From: Mercenaria mercenaria
Taxonomy: Eukaryota; Mollusca; Bivalvia; Venerida; Veneridae
DNA length: 64,000 bases
Assembly: GCF_021730395.1 (NCBI RefSeq)
Contig: NC_069365.1
Coordinates: 23,410,001 to 23,474,000, forward strand
Reading direction: 5' to 3'
In this document: positions 47,901 through 58,900 of the stretch, piece by piece
How the letters are laid out: each line of letters begins with the position of its first letter
Position numbering within the stretch: position 1 is the stretch's first letter
Translations under genes and position numbers: made by a program
The notes under the pieces: generated by a model
What the model was told of the DNA's origin: nothing
Databases searched by the model: none
What the model saw: the letters and a program-made list of their open reading frames with translations, nothing else

Positions 47901-50900
47901 AAACTTTGAATATAGGCAGGTGGTGATGAGATGATATGCAGACTGCAACCATCTACATTACAAACGTTTAACATATTTTTCAAAATAATTTCAGTCCTAT
48001 AAATGATGGTGTCTAGTCTAATTGTTGCAGTGAGCACAATGCCCAACTTTATTGTGCTGCCTCACTGGAATATCACACCATAGATACATGACATGATACA
48101 CCACCCAGTCACATTATACTGACACTGGGCTGACCAGTCCTAGCACTATCCTCTTAATGCTGAGTGCAAAGCGAGAAAGCTGCTAGTACCATTTTTTACG
48201 TCTTTGGTATGAGGCAGCCAGGGATCGAACCCAGTGTGGAAGTACAGAAACAGAAGATACATGTTCAGGTTTACAGACCATTTCTAATTATCTCTGTATT
48301 TTTCAGGTGCCTTTGGTATAGACTTTACTGAAACGGAAGATATATGTTCAGGTTTACAGACCATTTCTAATTATCTCTGTATTTTTCAGGTGCCTTTGGT
48401 ATAGACTTTACTGAAACGGAAGATATATGTTCAGGTTTACAGACCATTTGTAATTATCTCTGTATTTTTCAGGTGCCTTTGGTATAGACTTTACTGAAAC
48501 GGAAGATATATGTTCAGGTTTACAGACCATTTGTAATTATCTCTGTATTTTTCAGGTGCCTTTGGTATAGACTTTACTGAAACGGAAGATATATGTTCAG
48601 GTTTACAGACCATTTGTAATTATCTCTGTATTTTTCAGGTGCCTTTGGTATAGACTTTACTGAAACGGAAGATATATGTTCAGGTTTACAGACAGTGTCT
48701 AAAGGTCTTCTAGAGCACGGTGTTACCTCATTCTGTCCTACCATAATCACCAGTCCTAAACAAACTTACCACAGGGTAGGTAGTTCAGTCTATTTTGATG
48801 ATCTGTTTGTTTGCGCTACAGTTCCTTAATTTGAAACTTTTAAATGGACCTACTGCTAGCCTTCAATTAACTAAATTATAGTAGTCATTCCTAGATGCTG
48901 TCAGTAAAGTTTATTTCTTTACTTTATTATGCTACCCTTCCTCATTGAAGAAGGGGTGTTTTGCTCATTGTCTGTCAGTAAAGCATTTGGTTTCCAATCA
49001 ATAACTAGAGAATGTTCGGGTTTACAGTAGCCAGACTTTGTAGGATGATTGCATCAGTAGATGACCCCTATTGTTTTTGTGGTCAGTAGATAAAGATCAC
49101 AATGACATTAAGACTGTACATGGTTTCCACTCGGTAACTAAAGAAAGCTGTATTCTCTTGTCAGATTTCAGATGTTGATTTCCTGAGGTCAGTAGATGAG
49201 CACATTTGTTTGTTTTGGTCAAAGGTGAAGATCACACTGACCTTTAGACTGAAAATGGTTTCCGCTCAATAACTTTTGCTTATAACTTTTAAACTTTATG
49301 AGATAATTGTCTGTAGTCAGTAGATGACAGTTGTTGATTTTAAGTCGTTTGGTCGATGGTCAATGTCAAAGCATACAAAACTACATACACATTGTCTCAA
49401 GGTAGGCCATCTTGTGGGCATTTTGTGTCTTAGAAACGGCTCGTTTTACACATATGGTACCACTTGAAACCTTATAACTTATTCAAGAATTGATTTATCA
49501 TTGTTTGTGCTCCAGATGACCATAATGTATTTCGTGTTCTTCCAAATTTCCAAACATTTCAGGTTATACCAAAAGTTCAGAAGTGCAATGGGAGCAAGAA
49601 TGGAGCTGGTATCCTAGGTAAAAATAATCATCATTTTAGTCTGTTCCATCATTTTAAAAATTGCAAATTACTACAGTAAAACACAACTTAACCATCATTT
49701 GATTTTAATGGAATCGTTACCTTGGTACGGCAGATTCGCTGTATGTTCTATACAAGCAAAACTGACTTAACCAGAACTTGGCTTACAGGGTTATCCAACA
49801 TAGTTTAGTTGTTGAAGACAATTCCAAGTACATGTATAAATGCATGTGTTTCGCACGTTCTTAACTGGCAAGTGCGGATCGTAAAAATTGCTGATTGGCA
49901 ATTGTGAAGTTGAAATATTTTAACACGGCAGTACCATTCTACATGTGCTTATGATATCTGATTTTAAAGTCGTTTAATTGAATAATATTTATAAAATGTG
50001 TTAAAGGCTGATAATGCCTTTGTTTGTAATATGGCTGCCACATTTATGAACATAAAATATGTCTTTTTCTTGTTAAACACTGTTTTCTGTTGTTGTTTTC
50101 TGAAATATTTGCCAAAGGTTATAATATTTATTGTAATAGAAGAAAATATCCATTGTTTATGATTACCTCCCTTTCAGGTCTACATTTAGAGGGACCATTT
50201 ATAAATAAAGTTAAGAAGGGAGCTCACAATCCAGATAATATCAGGTCATTTCCAAATGGTATCAGGGATGTTGATGAAATGTACGGTGATTTTGACAATG
50301 TTGCCATGGTTACCTTGGCACCAGAACTGGAGAGGTCAGGGGAGGTTATACAGGAATTATGCAAAAGAGGTGTTAAAGTTTCATTAGGTAATAATAGAGC
50401 GAATCAACTAAATACAGAAAACTTTGTTAGGTTGTGCGTCACTGTGTTCGGGTTTAGGGTCTTTTTCAACAATTTTTCAGTGATATGTACATGGTCATAA
50501 CAAACTTCTGGTTAAAAGGAACAATTTCAAGTGACCCAGCTTTTCTTTTCATTATTCTATGTAAAATGAAATGGTTTCAGCAAACTTGTTTACAGCTAAT
50601 TATCAGATATAAGGAACACATATTTATATCATAATTTTATAAAAATACAGTAAAGAATCACCTGATATAGCGGACACCAAAAACTTCATAATCAGAAATT
50701 TGTATAATATTTTACATAACAATAGTGTTTCTAATGTATGCTTATTAATGTTTGATATTTTTTTGTAGTACAATGACAAACAATTATAAATTATAACAAT
50801 AATATGTGAAAATAGCACAATTATTTGAGACAAATCAATATTATACATCTCAATTCTCAATACTAGTAACTGGAATTCACTGTTTAGGAAAGCTGGTCTA

Positions 50901-53900
50901 GTAAAGATTAGTTGAAGCAGTGCTATATAAAACAGCAATACACCTTCAAGCAATAAACTTTCAATAAATTTATCCTGTGGCTCAGCCTGGACTTACTTTT
51001 CTTACACAAATGCTAAGCCCCAGTATTCTTGGATATGCTACAAAACATTATCTAGTAATGCAACTGTGATTTTGTTCCAGCTGATTTTTTTTTGTTAAGG
51101 ATTTGAAGTGTTTCCCTTCTCCACAAGCTATAATTCCATCTGCAAACCAGTGACTGAAAAACTATGAAGTCTTTATTTTTATGCAGGTCACAGTTCAGCA
51201 GATCTGGTTACTGGGGAGACGGCTATTAACAATGGAGCATGTATGATCACACATCTCTTCAATGCCATGGTGTCAGTAGGTACTCTCATGTTATTACAGC
51301 TGTCCACACATTTTCTTTAAAAATTCAGTTAAACTGGAAGCATTGTTTTCTGTGTCTAAATAATGAATTTGCAAGTTCATGATAGGCATATTTTTAGCAG
51401 CGACTTTACATATGAATAGTAATGGTTTATCAGGAGTGTCTCAAGTTGCTTTTCCCATGACATTTGCTGGTTTTTGAAAGAAAACTTTAGATAGGTTTAC
51501 TAAGGTGTAACTCAAGCTGCATTTTACAAGAGTGATTCTAACTTTCCCCAGAATCAGAGTTTGGCTAGTTTTTCCAGGAGTGACTCAGGCTGGTCATCCA
51601 TAGAGAGACTAAGGCAGGTTTATGGGTGAAAGGTGGTGGAGGGCAAAGCTAATTTCCCAGTAGTGACTCTGGCTGATTTTCACAAAAGACAAAAGCTGCA
51701 GCACACAGGTGCATAGAAAAGTGACTCCATGCAGCACTTTGAAAAGTAGCTTTAGATTTCAACATGCATTGAAAATATTTCTGTGATGGAAGTCAGTATA
51801 AAACAGTTACACTGAGAGCCAGGTATTTTTTTGACACAGATGTATAGAAAAGTGTCTCCTTGGCACACTTTTAAAAGGTTTGGTTTCAACAAAATGCATT
51901 GTTAATTTTTCTGTGATGGAAGTCAGAATAAAGCAGTTACACATAGAGCAAGATAGTCTTTTCAAACAGGTGGTATTGTTGTAGGTTTATATCTGTTTAA
52001 AAGTGAAGCACTGAGGCCTGTAAAGTATTATAAGACAAAATAGACATTGATTGTGTGTATTGTTTTTCAGTATCATCATAGAGACCCTCATTTGATAGGT
52101 GTATTAACAAGTACCCATATAGACGAGGGCCGACCATTGTACTACGGACTGATTGCTGATGGTATACATACACATCCCTCTGCTTTACGGTTAGCACAGA
52201 GAGTGCATACTAAAGGTTTGCTATTAGAAATATCTTTTATATTCAGTTTATCTATCTATCATACCCACAGATACAAAGTATAATGAGGCTTTATTGGAGT
52301 CACACATGTGTCGGTCTGTCCGTCTATAATTTATGTCCGCGCCGTATCTTCTAAACTGCTAGGAAGATTATCATAAAACTAGCATCAATTATTTACCTCA
52401 TCAACACAACATACACTGCACAGAACCCAGGTCTCTGGGTCAAAACTCAAGGTCCAACTTGGAGGTTAAAGGTATACTAGTTCCACTTTGTGTCTGCTCC
52501 ATATTTCATAAAACTACAGTTCAAAAAACGTTATCTTGACTTAATTTTTCAATATTTCGATATCTTGAGTGGACGTTCCCAGTACCGATCTTTTCCTTCT
52601 TATTCCATATAAATCAACTACAGATATCTCAGTTTGGCTATTTCGATTTTTTTCAATATCTGTACTAAATTTTCCTGACTTTGAAATTTACTCCATTTTA
52701 ACATCAGTTATCTCGAGTGAACATTAATTGTCTGACAAACGCAGGTGCAAAAAACTGCACTCTCTTGTATTCACTCAATATTTGTCAGGAAGATTGACTG
52801 AATATTCGAATACTATAAATGCTGTTCTTTGCCATCCTTAGTTGTTTATCTAGTTAAGGCGACTTTGCAGAGCACAATCATATATCAGGTCAACACATCC
52901 AAGGTTACACTTATAAGTCAAAGATCAAATAGTTTGAATTGTCTGCTAAACCACTGGAATGATCTTCATGACTGTCAAAGGTTTAACGGACACTTTGAGA
53001 GCACAGGTTATGTGTCTGTTCCATGACTGTGCCATCCATTGAGGGATTTTATTGATGCTTGGCACAAATGTTCCCAATAACAAGATGATATTTTTGTGCA
53101 AGTTCCAGTCCCTTAGCTACAAAGTGAAGGTCACATTTTGATGTCAGTGATTAACATGTAATTAACAAGGTCTTGTTTTTCATGCCCTGTCTATAATAAT
53201 TATATCTGCCATCCAGAAAAGGATTATAATATAACCTGACACAAATGTTTGTCAAGGGTCAGGTCACTCTTGGAGGATGGATGTTAACAGAAATATACTA
53301 TCAAGAACAAAGTTTACTACAATTTTCATCTAGTTTATCCCCCCTCCCCCACAAAAATATATATATATAAGATAGAAAATACTAATACAGAAAGTGAAAG
53401 GAAGTTCATAAAGCTTTGTCACACATAGTAAGTTGCATACAATAAGTGATATGAAGTCACTGGTAAAACACAGTACAACTTGCATTCAGAGACCACAATA
53501 CATTCTCTTAGTTTGACTAGTCTCTTAACACAACTTGCAGTCTCTTAATGAGGTCTGACTGTACTTCACCAATTACCTTAAAATTAACATTACAGTATAA
53601 CCTGCATAGATGACACCTCAGAAGTGCAAACTCTTGTTGATAATAAATTTCTTAGTAAATTTACCTGACTGGGACAAAAACTTACGTACAACATTCTAGC
53701 TTTTTCCTCATTCATGTTCTTTCTGACTGGTTTTATTGTACTATCTTTAAAATTTATACTGTGCCTTAGAACATTTTTCAAAAAATTGTTACAGCTACAT
53801 ACTATTAGATGAAATGCTTAACTGGACATGATTTTTAGGGCTGGTGCTAGTGACTGATGCTATATCAGCTATGGGTCTGCCTACAGGGGAACATTGGCTA

Positions 53901-56535
53901 GGTAATCAGAAAATTGAGGTGAAAGGCAAGCAAGCTACAATAGCAGGCACTGAGACACTCTGTGGCAGGTAATACAATAGCAAGCACTAAGACACTGTGT
54001 GCCAGGTAATACAATAGCAGGCACTGAGACACTCTGTGGCAGGTAATACAATAGCAGGCCCTGACACACTCTGTGGCAGGTAATACAGTAGCAGGCCCTG
54101 ACACTCTCTGTGGCAGGTAATACAATAGCAGGCGCTGACACACACTGTGGCAGGTAATACAATAGCAGGCGCTGACACACTCTGTGGCAGGTAATACAAT
54201 AGCAGGCGCTGACACACTCTGTGGCAGGTAATACAATAGCAGGCGCTGACACACTCTGTGGCAGGTAATACAATAGCAGGCGCTGACACACTCTGTGGCA
54301 GGTAATACAATAGCAGGCGCCAAGACACTCTGTGGCAGGTAATACAATAGCAGGCACCGACACACTCTGTGACAGGTAATACAATAGCAGGCACCGACAC
54401 TCTGTGGCAGGTAATACAATAGCAGGCACCGACACTCTGTGGCAGGTAATACAATAGTAGGCACCGACACACTCTGTGGCAGATAGTACAATAGCAGGCG
54501 CCGAGACACTCTGTGGCAGATAATACAATAGCAGGCGCCAAGACACTCTGTGGCAGGTAATACAATAGCAGGCGCCGAGACACTCTGTTGCAGGTAATAC
54601 AATAGCAGGTGCCGGCACACTCTGTGGCAGGTAATACAGTAGCAGGCACCGAAACACTCTGTGGCAGGTAATACAATAGCAGGCGCCGAGACACTCTGTG
54701 GCAGGTAATACAATAGCAGGCACCGAGACACTCTGTGGCAGGTAATACAATAGCAGGCACCGAGACACTCTGTGGCAGGTAATACAACAGCAGGCACCGA
54801 CACACTCTGTGGCAGGTAATACAATAGCAGGCGCCGAGACATTCTGTGGCAGGTAATACAATAGCAGACACCAACACACTCTGTGGCAGGTAATACAGTA
54901 GCAAACACTGAAACACTCTATGGCAGGTAATACAATAGCAGGCACCGAGACACTCTGTGGCAGGTAATACAGTAGCAGGCACTGAAACACTCTGTTTCAG
55001 GTAATATAATAGCAGGCACTGAGACACTCTGTACCACTTTGTTAAACAGGCAGCTGCAGTGGGACATACTGGTCCTGCAGACAGTAGCAATAAGCTTTAT
55101 AGTTATTTCTTCAAAAATTACTGTGAACATTAAGGTAGTTCTGTACATTTGATAAATCGGAAGTATTGGCATAACATCATTTTTCTGGAAAACATAGAAT
55201 AAAGCCTGGATTTTATGGTTTAATGGCAACAGGCGAGTTAATTTTTACAGCTCTAACATTACTACCATTCTAAAGTTAAAACATTAAAATATCTAACATG
55301 TTAAATAATTCTAAAAAATTTCTTAGAATCAGCTTGAAATGTGCTGATCTCTTTTATCACTGGCAGATATCTAGAAAACAAGCATACAGAACTATACATT
55401 TTATGTCACCATATTAAAAGCCATGTGTTTATTTACGACTGCGAGGTTTTATTAAAATCTACATTGTAGAAAAAAATCTATTTGCAAAAGTGTGATCAAA
55501 ATTGTGATTTTCCCATAGCCTCCCATTATGAAAACTTGTGTTGGGTCAAGTTTTCAAATCAGTCTAGCAAGAAAATTTTCAAAGTATATTCTGAGGTTTT
55601 GAAAAATCAGGGTTTAATCAAATTCTACGTCATACTAAAAAATTTGATCCAAGTGTGCAGAACTACCTTAACAGCTGGTCTAGTCGACTATGGTTTTATC
55701 TGAGAACTAAAGCAGTAGTTCCTTCTTCTGTTGTCCTACAGGCTAACCTTTTGGTTGCTTGTAGAAATTAATACTAAGTAAATACAAAGGCAGATATTTG
55801 TATAATGTTGTTCTGTCATGATTTCGATATTCATGGTGATATTCATGGTTCAGTTAGCAAGTTTCACAACAAAGTAACATTTAAGTTCTACATTTACTAT
55901 CGGGAAAGTCCTTCTCCTTTAGCTTAGCTAGAATGGAATAACAGAGTAAATAAATGTATTTGTCAGTTCATATTTTCAACATGTCCGAGATACTGCTAAA
56001 TGATATTTATTTCAGTTTGATAATGGTAACATTTTTCTCAGACTTGATCTTAGATCGTTTTGTTTTTCAGTATCGCAAAGTTGGACTACTGTGTGAGAAA
56101 TCTTTTAAAAAATACTGGTAAGTGAATAAGAGTTAGATACAAAGTCAATTCTAGTCAAGTTAGTGCGATACAATTTATACAATATATTTCTGTACCAGAG
56201 TATTTTTTTTTCAGCTATAAGTCGTAATATCTAACACACTAACTGCACTTTTCCTCAGTGTTAAATACGGTGTTTTTATTGAGACTATTAAAAATAAATC
56301 ATATAATCTACAGTCACCTGTATAAACTGTCTTTCATTCAGGATGTGGAGAGGTGCTAGCACTGGAGTCAGCAAGTTTACACCCAGCCAAGATGCTTGGT
56401 ATCACTGACCGAAAGGGCACGTTGGATTATGACACCGATGCAGACTTTACCATTCTTGATCAAGCCCTCAATGTGATGGCCACATATATTGCCGGAGAGC
56501 AAGTCTGGAACTCGGGACTTCTTGTTGGACTTTGA
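44790..56535 (+). CDS. AMDHD2: N-acetylglucosamine-6-phosphate deacetylase (exons 2-10)
   Basis: The enzyme removes the acetyl group from GlcNAc-6-phosphate, giving glucosamine-6-phosphate and acetate in cytosolic amino-sugar recycling. It is an amidohydrolase TIM-barrel metalloenzyme. Nine exons were joined by AG/GT borders with matching phases (1,0,1,1,0,1,2,1): 44790-44969, 48639-48775, 49563-49617, 50178-50387, 51187-51275, 52071-52215, 53839-53968, 56071-56117 and 56342-56535. Family residues are present: metal ligand Glu in 'LHLEGPF', His in 'SLGHS' (across exons 5/6) and 'THLFNAM', substrate motif 'HHRDP', and catalytic Asp in '[10 protein letters not shown]'. It ends '...[14 protein letters not shown]', like animal orthologues. 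Odd points are that exon 1 is missing, exon 2 reads with many small indels (probably consensus error), and two arrays copy its splice sites. Exons 3-10 have no stops. Confidence 0.97.
45000..45690 (+). repeat. Diverged tandem repeat in AMDHD2 intron 2
   Basis: Units with 'catcaaacttcata', 'ggtcaaggttacac' and 'tgtgcaatactcac', of the same general bivalve 'aggtcaaggtcaca' style as elsewhere. Confidence 0.55.
45699..46490 (+). mobile_element. Pearl/Helentron-like element, copy 2 (short, base-drop pattern)
   Basis: Begins in a T run with 'actcacttcacaaagtgac' and ends 'ggaccatcatggtcctcatg'. About five units of the 145-bp repeat. Compared with copies 1 and 3 it has very many single-base losses, suggesting poor consensus rather than age. 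Confidence 0.75.
46493..46706 (+). repeat. Tandem-repeat block split by the hAT-like element (left part)
   Basis: A (tg)n run at 46497-46513 is followed by units with 'gagcataacttta' and 'aaaggtcaaaactt'. It continues on the far side of the inserted element at 47723. Confidence 0.6.
46715..47714. mobile_element. 1000-bp hAT-like non-autonomous element
   Basis: Flanked by an 8-bp near-duplication (cttaataa 46707-46714; ctaaataa 47715-47722) in the middle of a tandem repeat. Imperfect terminal inverted repeats begin 'TAGATGGAAGATTT' and end with the inverse of 'TAGGAATGGGAACGAATA'. Both ends are rich in 'cgaatattcgaata' palindromes. The 97-codon open frame at 46967 resembles no transposase. 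An 8-bp duplication is the hAT hallmark. Confidence 0.78.
47723..47990 (+). repeat. Tandem-repeat block split by the hAT-like element (right part)
   Basis: Continues with 'ctatgcattggtacttcg', 'aaggtcacagtttgagctta' and 'gagcataacttactaac', matching the unit left of the element. Confidence 0.6.
48000..48240 (-). repeat. Interspersed repeat with tRNA-like B box
   Basis: 'ggatcgaaccc' near 48223 is the inverse of a pol III B box. It is preceded by 'cttaatgctgagtgcaaag', 'gctgctagtaccatt' and 'cacccagtcacattatac', a familiar bivalve interspersed repeat. The A box is not clear, so SINE status is tentative. Confidence 0.55.
48246..48638 (+). repeat. 83-bp array of splice acceptor plus exon start
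   Basis: Four full copies (starting at 48307, 48390, 48473 and 48556) and a partial one before them repeat the intron end 'ctctgtatttttcag' and the first 50 bases or so of AMDHD2 exon 3. The genuine exon at 48639 is the fifth. The period is exactly 83. Copies are almost identical; copies 2-4 differ from copy 1 by C to G, making 'tttgtaatt'. Confidence 0.95.
48639..48775 (+). CDS. AMDHD2: AMDHD2 exon 3
   Basis: Begins after the last of five 'tttttcag' acceptors and encodes '[14 protein letters not shown]' to '[20 protein letters not shown]'. Phase 1 in, phase 0 out; donor GTAGGT. The first 50 bases or so also occur in the tandem array just upstream. Confidence 0.95.
48940..49380 (-). repeat. 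Diverged tandem repeat in AMDHD2 intron 3
   Basis: 'gatgacccctattgtttttg' and 'ggtttccactcggtaacta' units, related to the family at 43826-44110. Confidence 0.6.
49563..49617 (+). CDS. AMDHD2: AMDHD2 exon 4
   Basis: Short exon after 'acatttcag', encoding '[18 protein letters not shown]' plus the first base of Gly; donor GTAAAA. It corresponds to the 'GAGVLG' loop before the first metal ligand. Confidence 0.93.
50178..50387 (+). CDS. AMDHD2: AMDHD2 exon 5
   Basis: After 'ccctttcag', encodes '[20 protein letters not shown]', '[20 protein letters not shown]' and 'KRGVKVSLG'. Carries the Glu metal ligand in HLEGPF. Donor GTAATA; reading past it gives a spurious longer ORF. Confidence 0.97.
51187..51275 (+). 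CDS. AMDHD2: AMDHD2 exon 6
   Basis: After 'ttatgcag', encodes '(G)[17 protein letters not shown]' and '[12 protein letters not shown]'. Supplies the two His metal ligands of the family. Donor GTAGGT. Confidence 0.95.
51690..51962 (+). repeat. Two-unit tandem duplication in AMDHD2 intron 6
   Basis: Two units of about 130 bp share 'atagaaaagtg', 'ttctgtgatggaagtcag' and 'cagttacac'. Confidence 0.65.
52071..52215 (+). CDS. AMDHD2: AMDHD2 exon 7
   Basis: After 'tgtttttcag', encodes '[20 protein letters not shown]', '[20 protein letters not shown]' and 'HTKG'. The donor is GTTTGC, a weak site. Confidence 0.95.
52290..53330 (+). repeat. Diverged interspersed repeat in AMDHD2 intron 7
   Basis: 'gtcggtctgtccgtctataa' followed by 'ggtctctgggtcaaaactca', a typical bivalve repeat beginning, then weaker related pieces such as 'aggtcacattttgatgtc'. 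Nothing coding. Confidence 0.5.
53839..53968 (+). CDS. AMDHD2: AMDHD2 exon 8
   Basis: After 'atttttag', encodes '[19 protein letters not shown]', '[20 protein letters not shown]' and G. Contains the catalytic Asp of LVTDA. Ends GGCAG at donor GTAATA. Its last 35 bases or so and the donor are the founder unit of the 37-bp array that follows. Confidence 0.96.
53932..55035 (+). repeat. 37-bp array of exon end plus splice donor (~30 copies)
   Basis: Unit of 33-38 bp, mostly 37: 'acaatagcaggcactgagac' then 'actctgtggcaggtaat'. Copy 1 is the 3' end and donor of AMDHD2 exon 8. I counted 29 units plus a partial one ending 'ctctgtaccac'. Most copies keep CAG|GTAATA. Three minus-strand frames stay open across it only because the unit lacks stops. 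Confidence 0.96.
55130..55671. mobile_element. TTAA-type MITE in AMDHD2 intron 8
   Basis: Inverted ends 'TTAAGGTAGTTCTGTACA' (55130) and the inverse 'TTAAGGTAGTTCTGCACA' (ending 55671). TTAA at both ends fits a piggyBac- or Kolobok-like target duplication. 542 bp with no transposase. Confidence 0.78.
56071..56117 (+). CDS. AMDHD2: AMDHD2 exon 9
   Basis: 47-base exon after 'tgtttttcag' encoding '[17 protein letters not shown]'; donor GTAAGT. Matches the family's 'SIA..D.CVR.FL..TG'. Confidence 0.94.
56342..56535 (+). CDS. AMDHD2: AMDHD2 exon 10 (last)
   Basis: After 'tttcattcag', encodes '[20 protein letters not shown]', '[16 protein letters not shown]' and the end '[12 protein letters not shown]', then TGA. 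Downstream at 56720 a TTAA-type MITE sits in the probable 3' UTR. Confidence 0.97.
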
Positions 56536-56719
56536 TATATATGCTGGTGTAATATTGTTGAAATAATTGTCATTGCCAGACGTGCTACAGCATGTCATCT
56601 TCCAAATATTGTTATTGTAATGTTGTTGGTTTTTTTTACAATTTTTATTGTAATTCTTTTGTATCAAATAGTAGTAGTTCCAGTTTAGAATGTTGTAAGG
56701 GAATATCAGTTTTGAGTAT

Positions 56720-57117
56720 TTAAGGTATCTGGTCCACAAATAAGCAAGTTCTGTATAACAGTGTTGTTAAAATATATCAAAAATTGATGCCTAGAAGGCT
56801 TATTAAAATTTTGTATCATTTGAAAGTGTATTGTCTACTGAAAAAGAAAATATAAATTACATGACAAAAATATGTTACAGAATTTTTATTTTATTACTTT
56901 ATAGTCTTCAATTATACTTCAACAGAAATCCAGTTATTGCAGTGTAAAATTTATCATTTCACGGTCAAAAACATGACTTTGATGATTCTTGCTTAATATT
57001 TATGGTCATCTTATTTACTAATTCTTGTTCAGCAGACATCACTCATTCAAATGATATCAAAAAACATGGGGTCACCAGGCATCAAAATTTTACCTATTTG
57101 TGGATCGGATACCTTAA
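56720..57117. mobile_element. TTAA-type MITE just past the AMDHD2 stop codon
   Basis: Inverted ends 'TTAAGGTATCTGGTCCACAA' (56720) and the inverse of 'TTGTGGATCGGATACCTTAA' (ending 57117), with two mismatches; TTAA at both borders. 398 bp, noncoding. It shares the TTAAGGTA start with the MITE at 55130. Probably lies in the AMDHD2 3' UTR. Confidence 0.8.
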
Positions 57118-58229
57118 GAGAATCAAACTGGGTACTTTTAATGTAACCTGTATCCTTTATATATTGATGGAAGCTCATTAATTGATACAAAATTAAACAT
57201 GAAGGAAAACAGCAGATACTTATCTGATAAACTTAACTGAAATCAAATAGATTTATGCTGTTTCAGATAATTGTAGATTTTTATATCATATTTTTCTATC
57301 ATTTATACTAAAGTTTTAAGGATCTGTGATAGTATAGAGACCATACTAAGAGTTCTTCGCATACTTTAGTGTAATAGAAATAACAGGTAAATAGAAGCAA
57401 TGGACTTTATATCTAGGAATGAATGATAGTTAGTCTTAGTCATAATACTGATTGAAAGCAAAGGCTAATGAATTTGTGTGATAAAGGAAGGTAATTATTA
57501 TGCAACTAATTATGTAATGATTGAAATCCTATTGAAACTTGTTAAATAGTCGTTAAAATTTTGGACAATGCTAGCTGTCTTTGCTATGCGTCTACTGCTA
57601 AAAAGTCAAATATAAATTTGCCATAGATTACATTTCACCAGTTCTGCCAATTTAATAAGCTCATATACTTAAATTAGACTTTGGGCAATTTTGACAGATT
57701 AAAAGTGTTTGCAGTGTTTACACAAAACTTGCTGGCAAAATCAATACACCATAGTTGTTTAGTTCTAGAATCTGCTGTTACAGAAAAGTGTCACTGTCTA
57801 CAAGTTGGTGTGGGAGGTCCTGGCTGTAAGTCCCAGTCAGGCTTTAAATATTCCACTAATCTATTTTTTATTGAAATACTGGACTGTTGATGAGCAATCC
57901 AGATCAATATTTAATGTAAAATGAAGTATGCTAAGATAGAAAATATCAAATATATTCTGTCAAATTTAAATTTCTGAGAAATATATGGACATTTGTAGGC
58001 ATTTGAAAGCTTTTCAACTTCAGATCTATGTTTTGAATAAATTAGGTACTGTACTATATATAGGTAGTAAGAGAAGTGTTATAATTATGTAATATTTAAA
58101 TGTTATATTCAGACAACAGATGTATTGGCTAGTTAGTGTAACACGATGTATTGGCTAGTTAGTGTAACACTTGCATAATTTTTAGCTGGACTTTTCAAAA
58201 AATACTCTAGCTATTCTACTCACCCTGGC
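57118..58229. other. No gene recognised; small duplication
   Basis: Probable 3' flank of AMDHD2. A 26-bp direct duplication of 'gatgtattggctagttagtg' lies at about 58119-58170. No clear polyadenylation site could be fixed. Confidence 0.5.
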
Positions 58230-58900
58230 GTCAGCATAGGCGTCGGTGTCACACCTTGGTTAAAGTTTTGCATGCAAGTACATATGGCTATCATTTAAAG
58301 GCATATAGCTTTGATACTTTTTTCTTTTTCTAGGTTCTCATAACTCTGACATATATTTTTGCCAAATTATGCCCATTTTTGAACTTAGAAAATCCTGGTT
58401 AAAGTTTTGCATACAAGTGAGTGAGGTGGGTTTTACGTCGAATCAACACAAATTGGTCATATATCGCCAAGGTTGTATACAAATTACTATCTCCAAATTA
58501 CTATCTCCAATACTAATGCAGATATTGATTTGAAACTTCACTTGTGTCTTTGGAGTTATAAAACTAGGTAATAGCATCAAGTCCCGTAACTCTGACTGCA
58601 TTTCGGCTAAATTATGCCTCCTTTTGGACTAGGAAATTCCTGCTTAAAGTTTTGCGTGGAGGTTCCTGTCTCCAGAACTAATGTAGATATTGAATTGAAA
58701 CTTCACAGTGTTTTCAGGGTTATAAAAACTAGTTGATAGCATCAAGACCCATAACTCTGACATGCATTTTTGGCCAAATTATGTCCCCTTTTAGACTTAG
58801 AAAATCCTAGTTAAAGTTTTGTGTGCAAGATACTATCTTTAAAACTAATGCAGATACTGGATTGAAATGCTATAGATATTTTAACATTTAGGGTAATATT
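58230..58900 (+). repeat. ~180-bp tandem repeat
   Basis: Units with 'ccaaattatgccc', 'cctggttaaagttttgc' and 'aactaatgcagatattg'. A short foreign piece, 'gaggtgggttttacgtcgaa' (about 58425-58475), interrupts it. Confidence 0.7.

Noticed and set aside
50090-50500. 136-codon open frame as a separate gene
   Set aside because: It is AMDHD2 exon 5 read through both splice sites; the ends are intron sequence.
53898-55090. Three overlapping minus-strand frames of 336-367 codons ('[18 protein letters not shown]')
   Set aside because: All three frames are open only because the 37-bp unit lacks stops and its length is not a multiple of 3; the region is a noncoding array on the AMDHD2 antisense strand.
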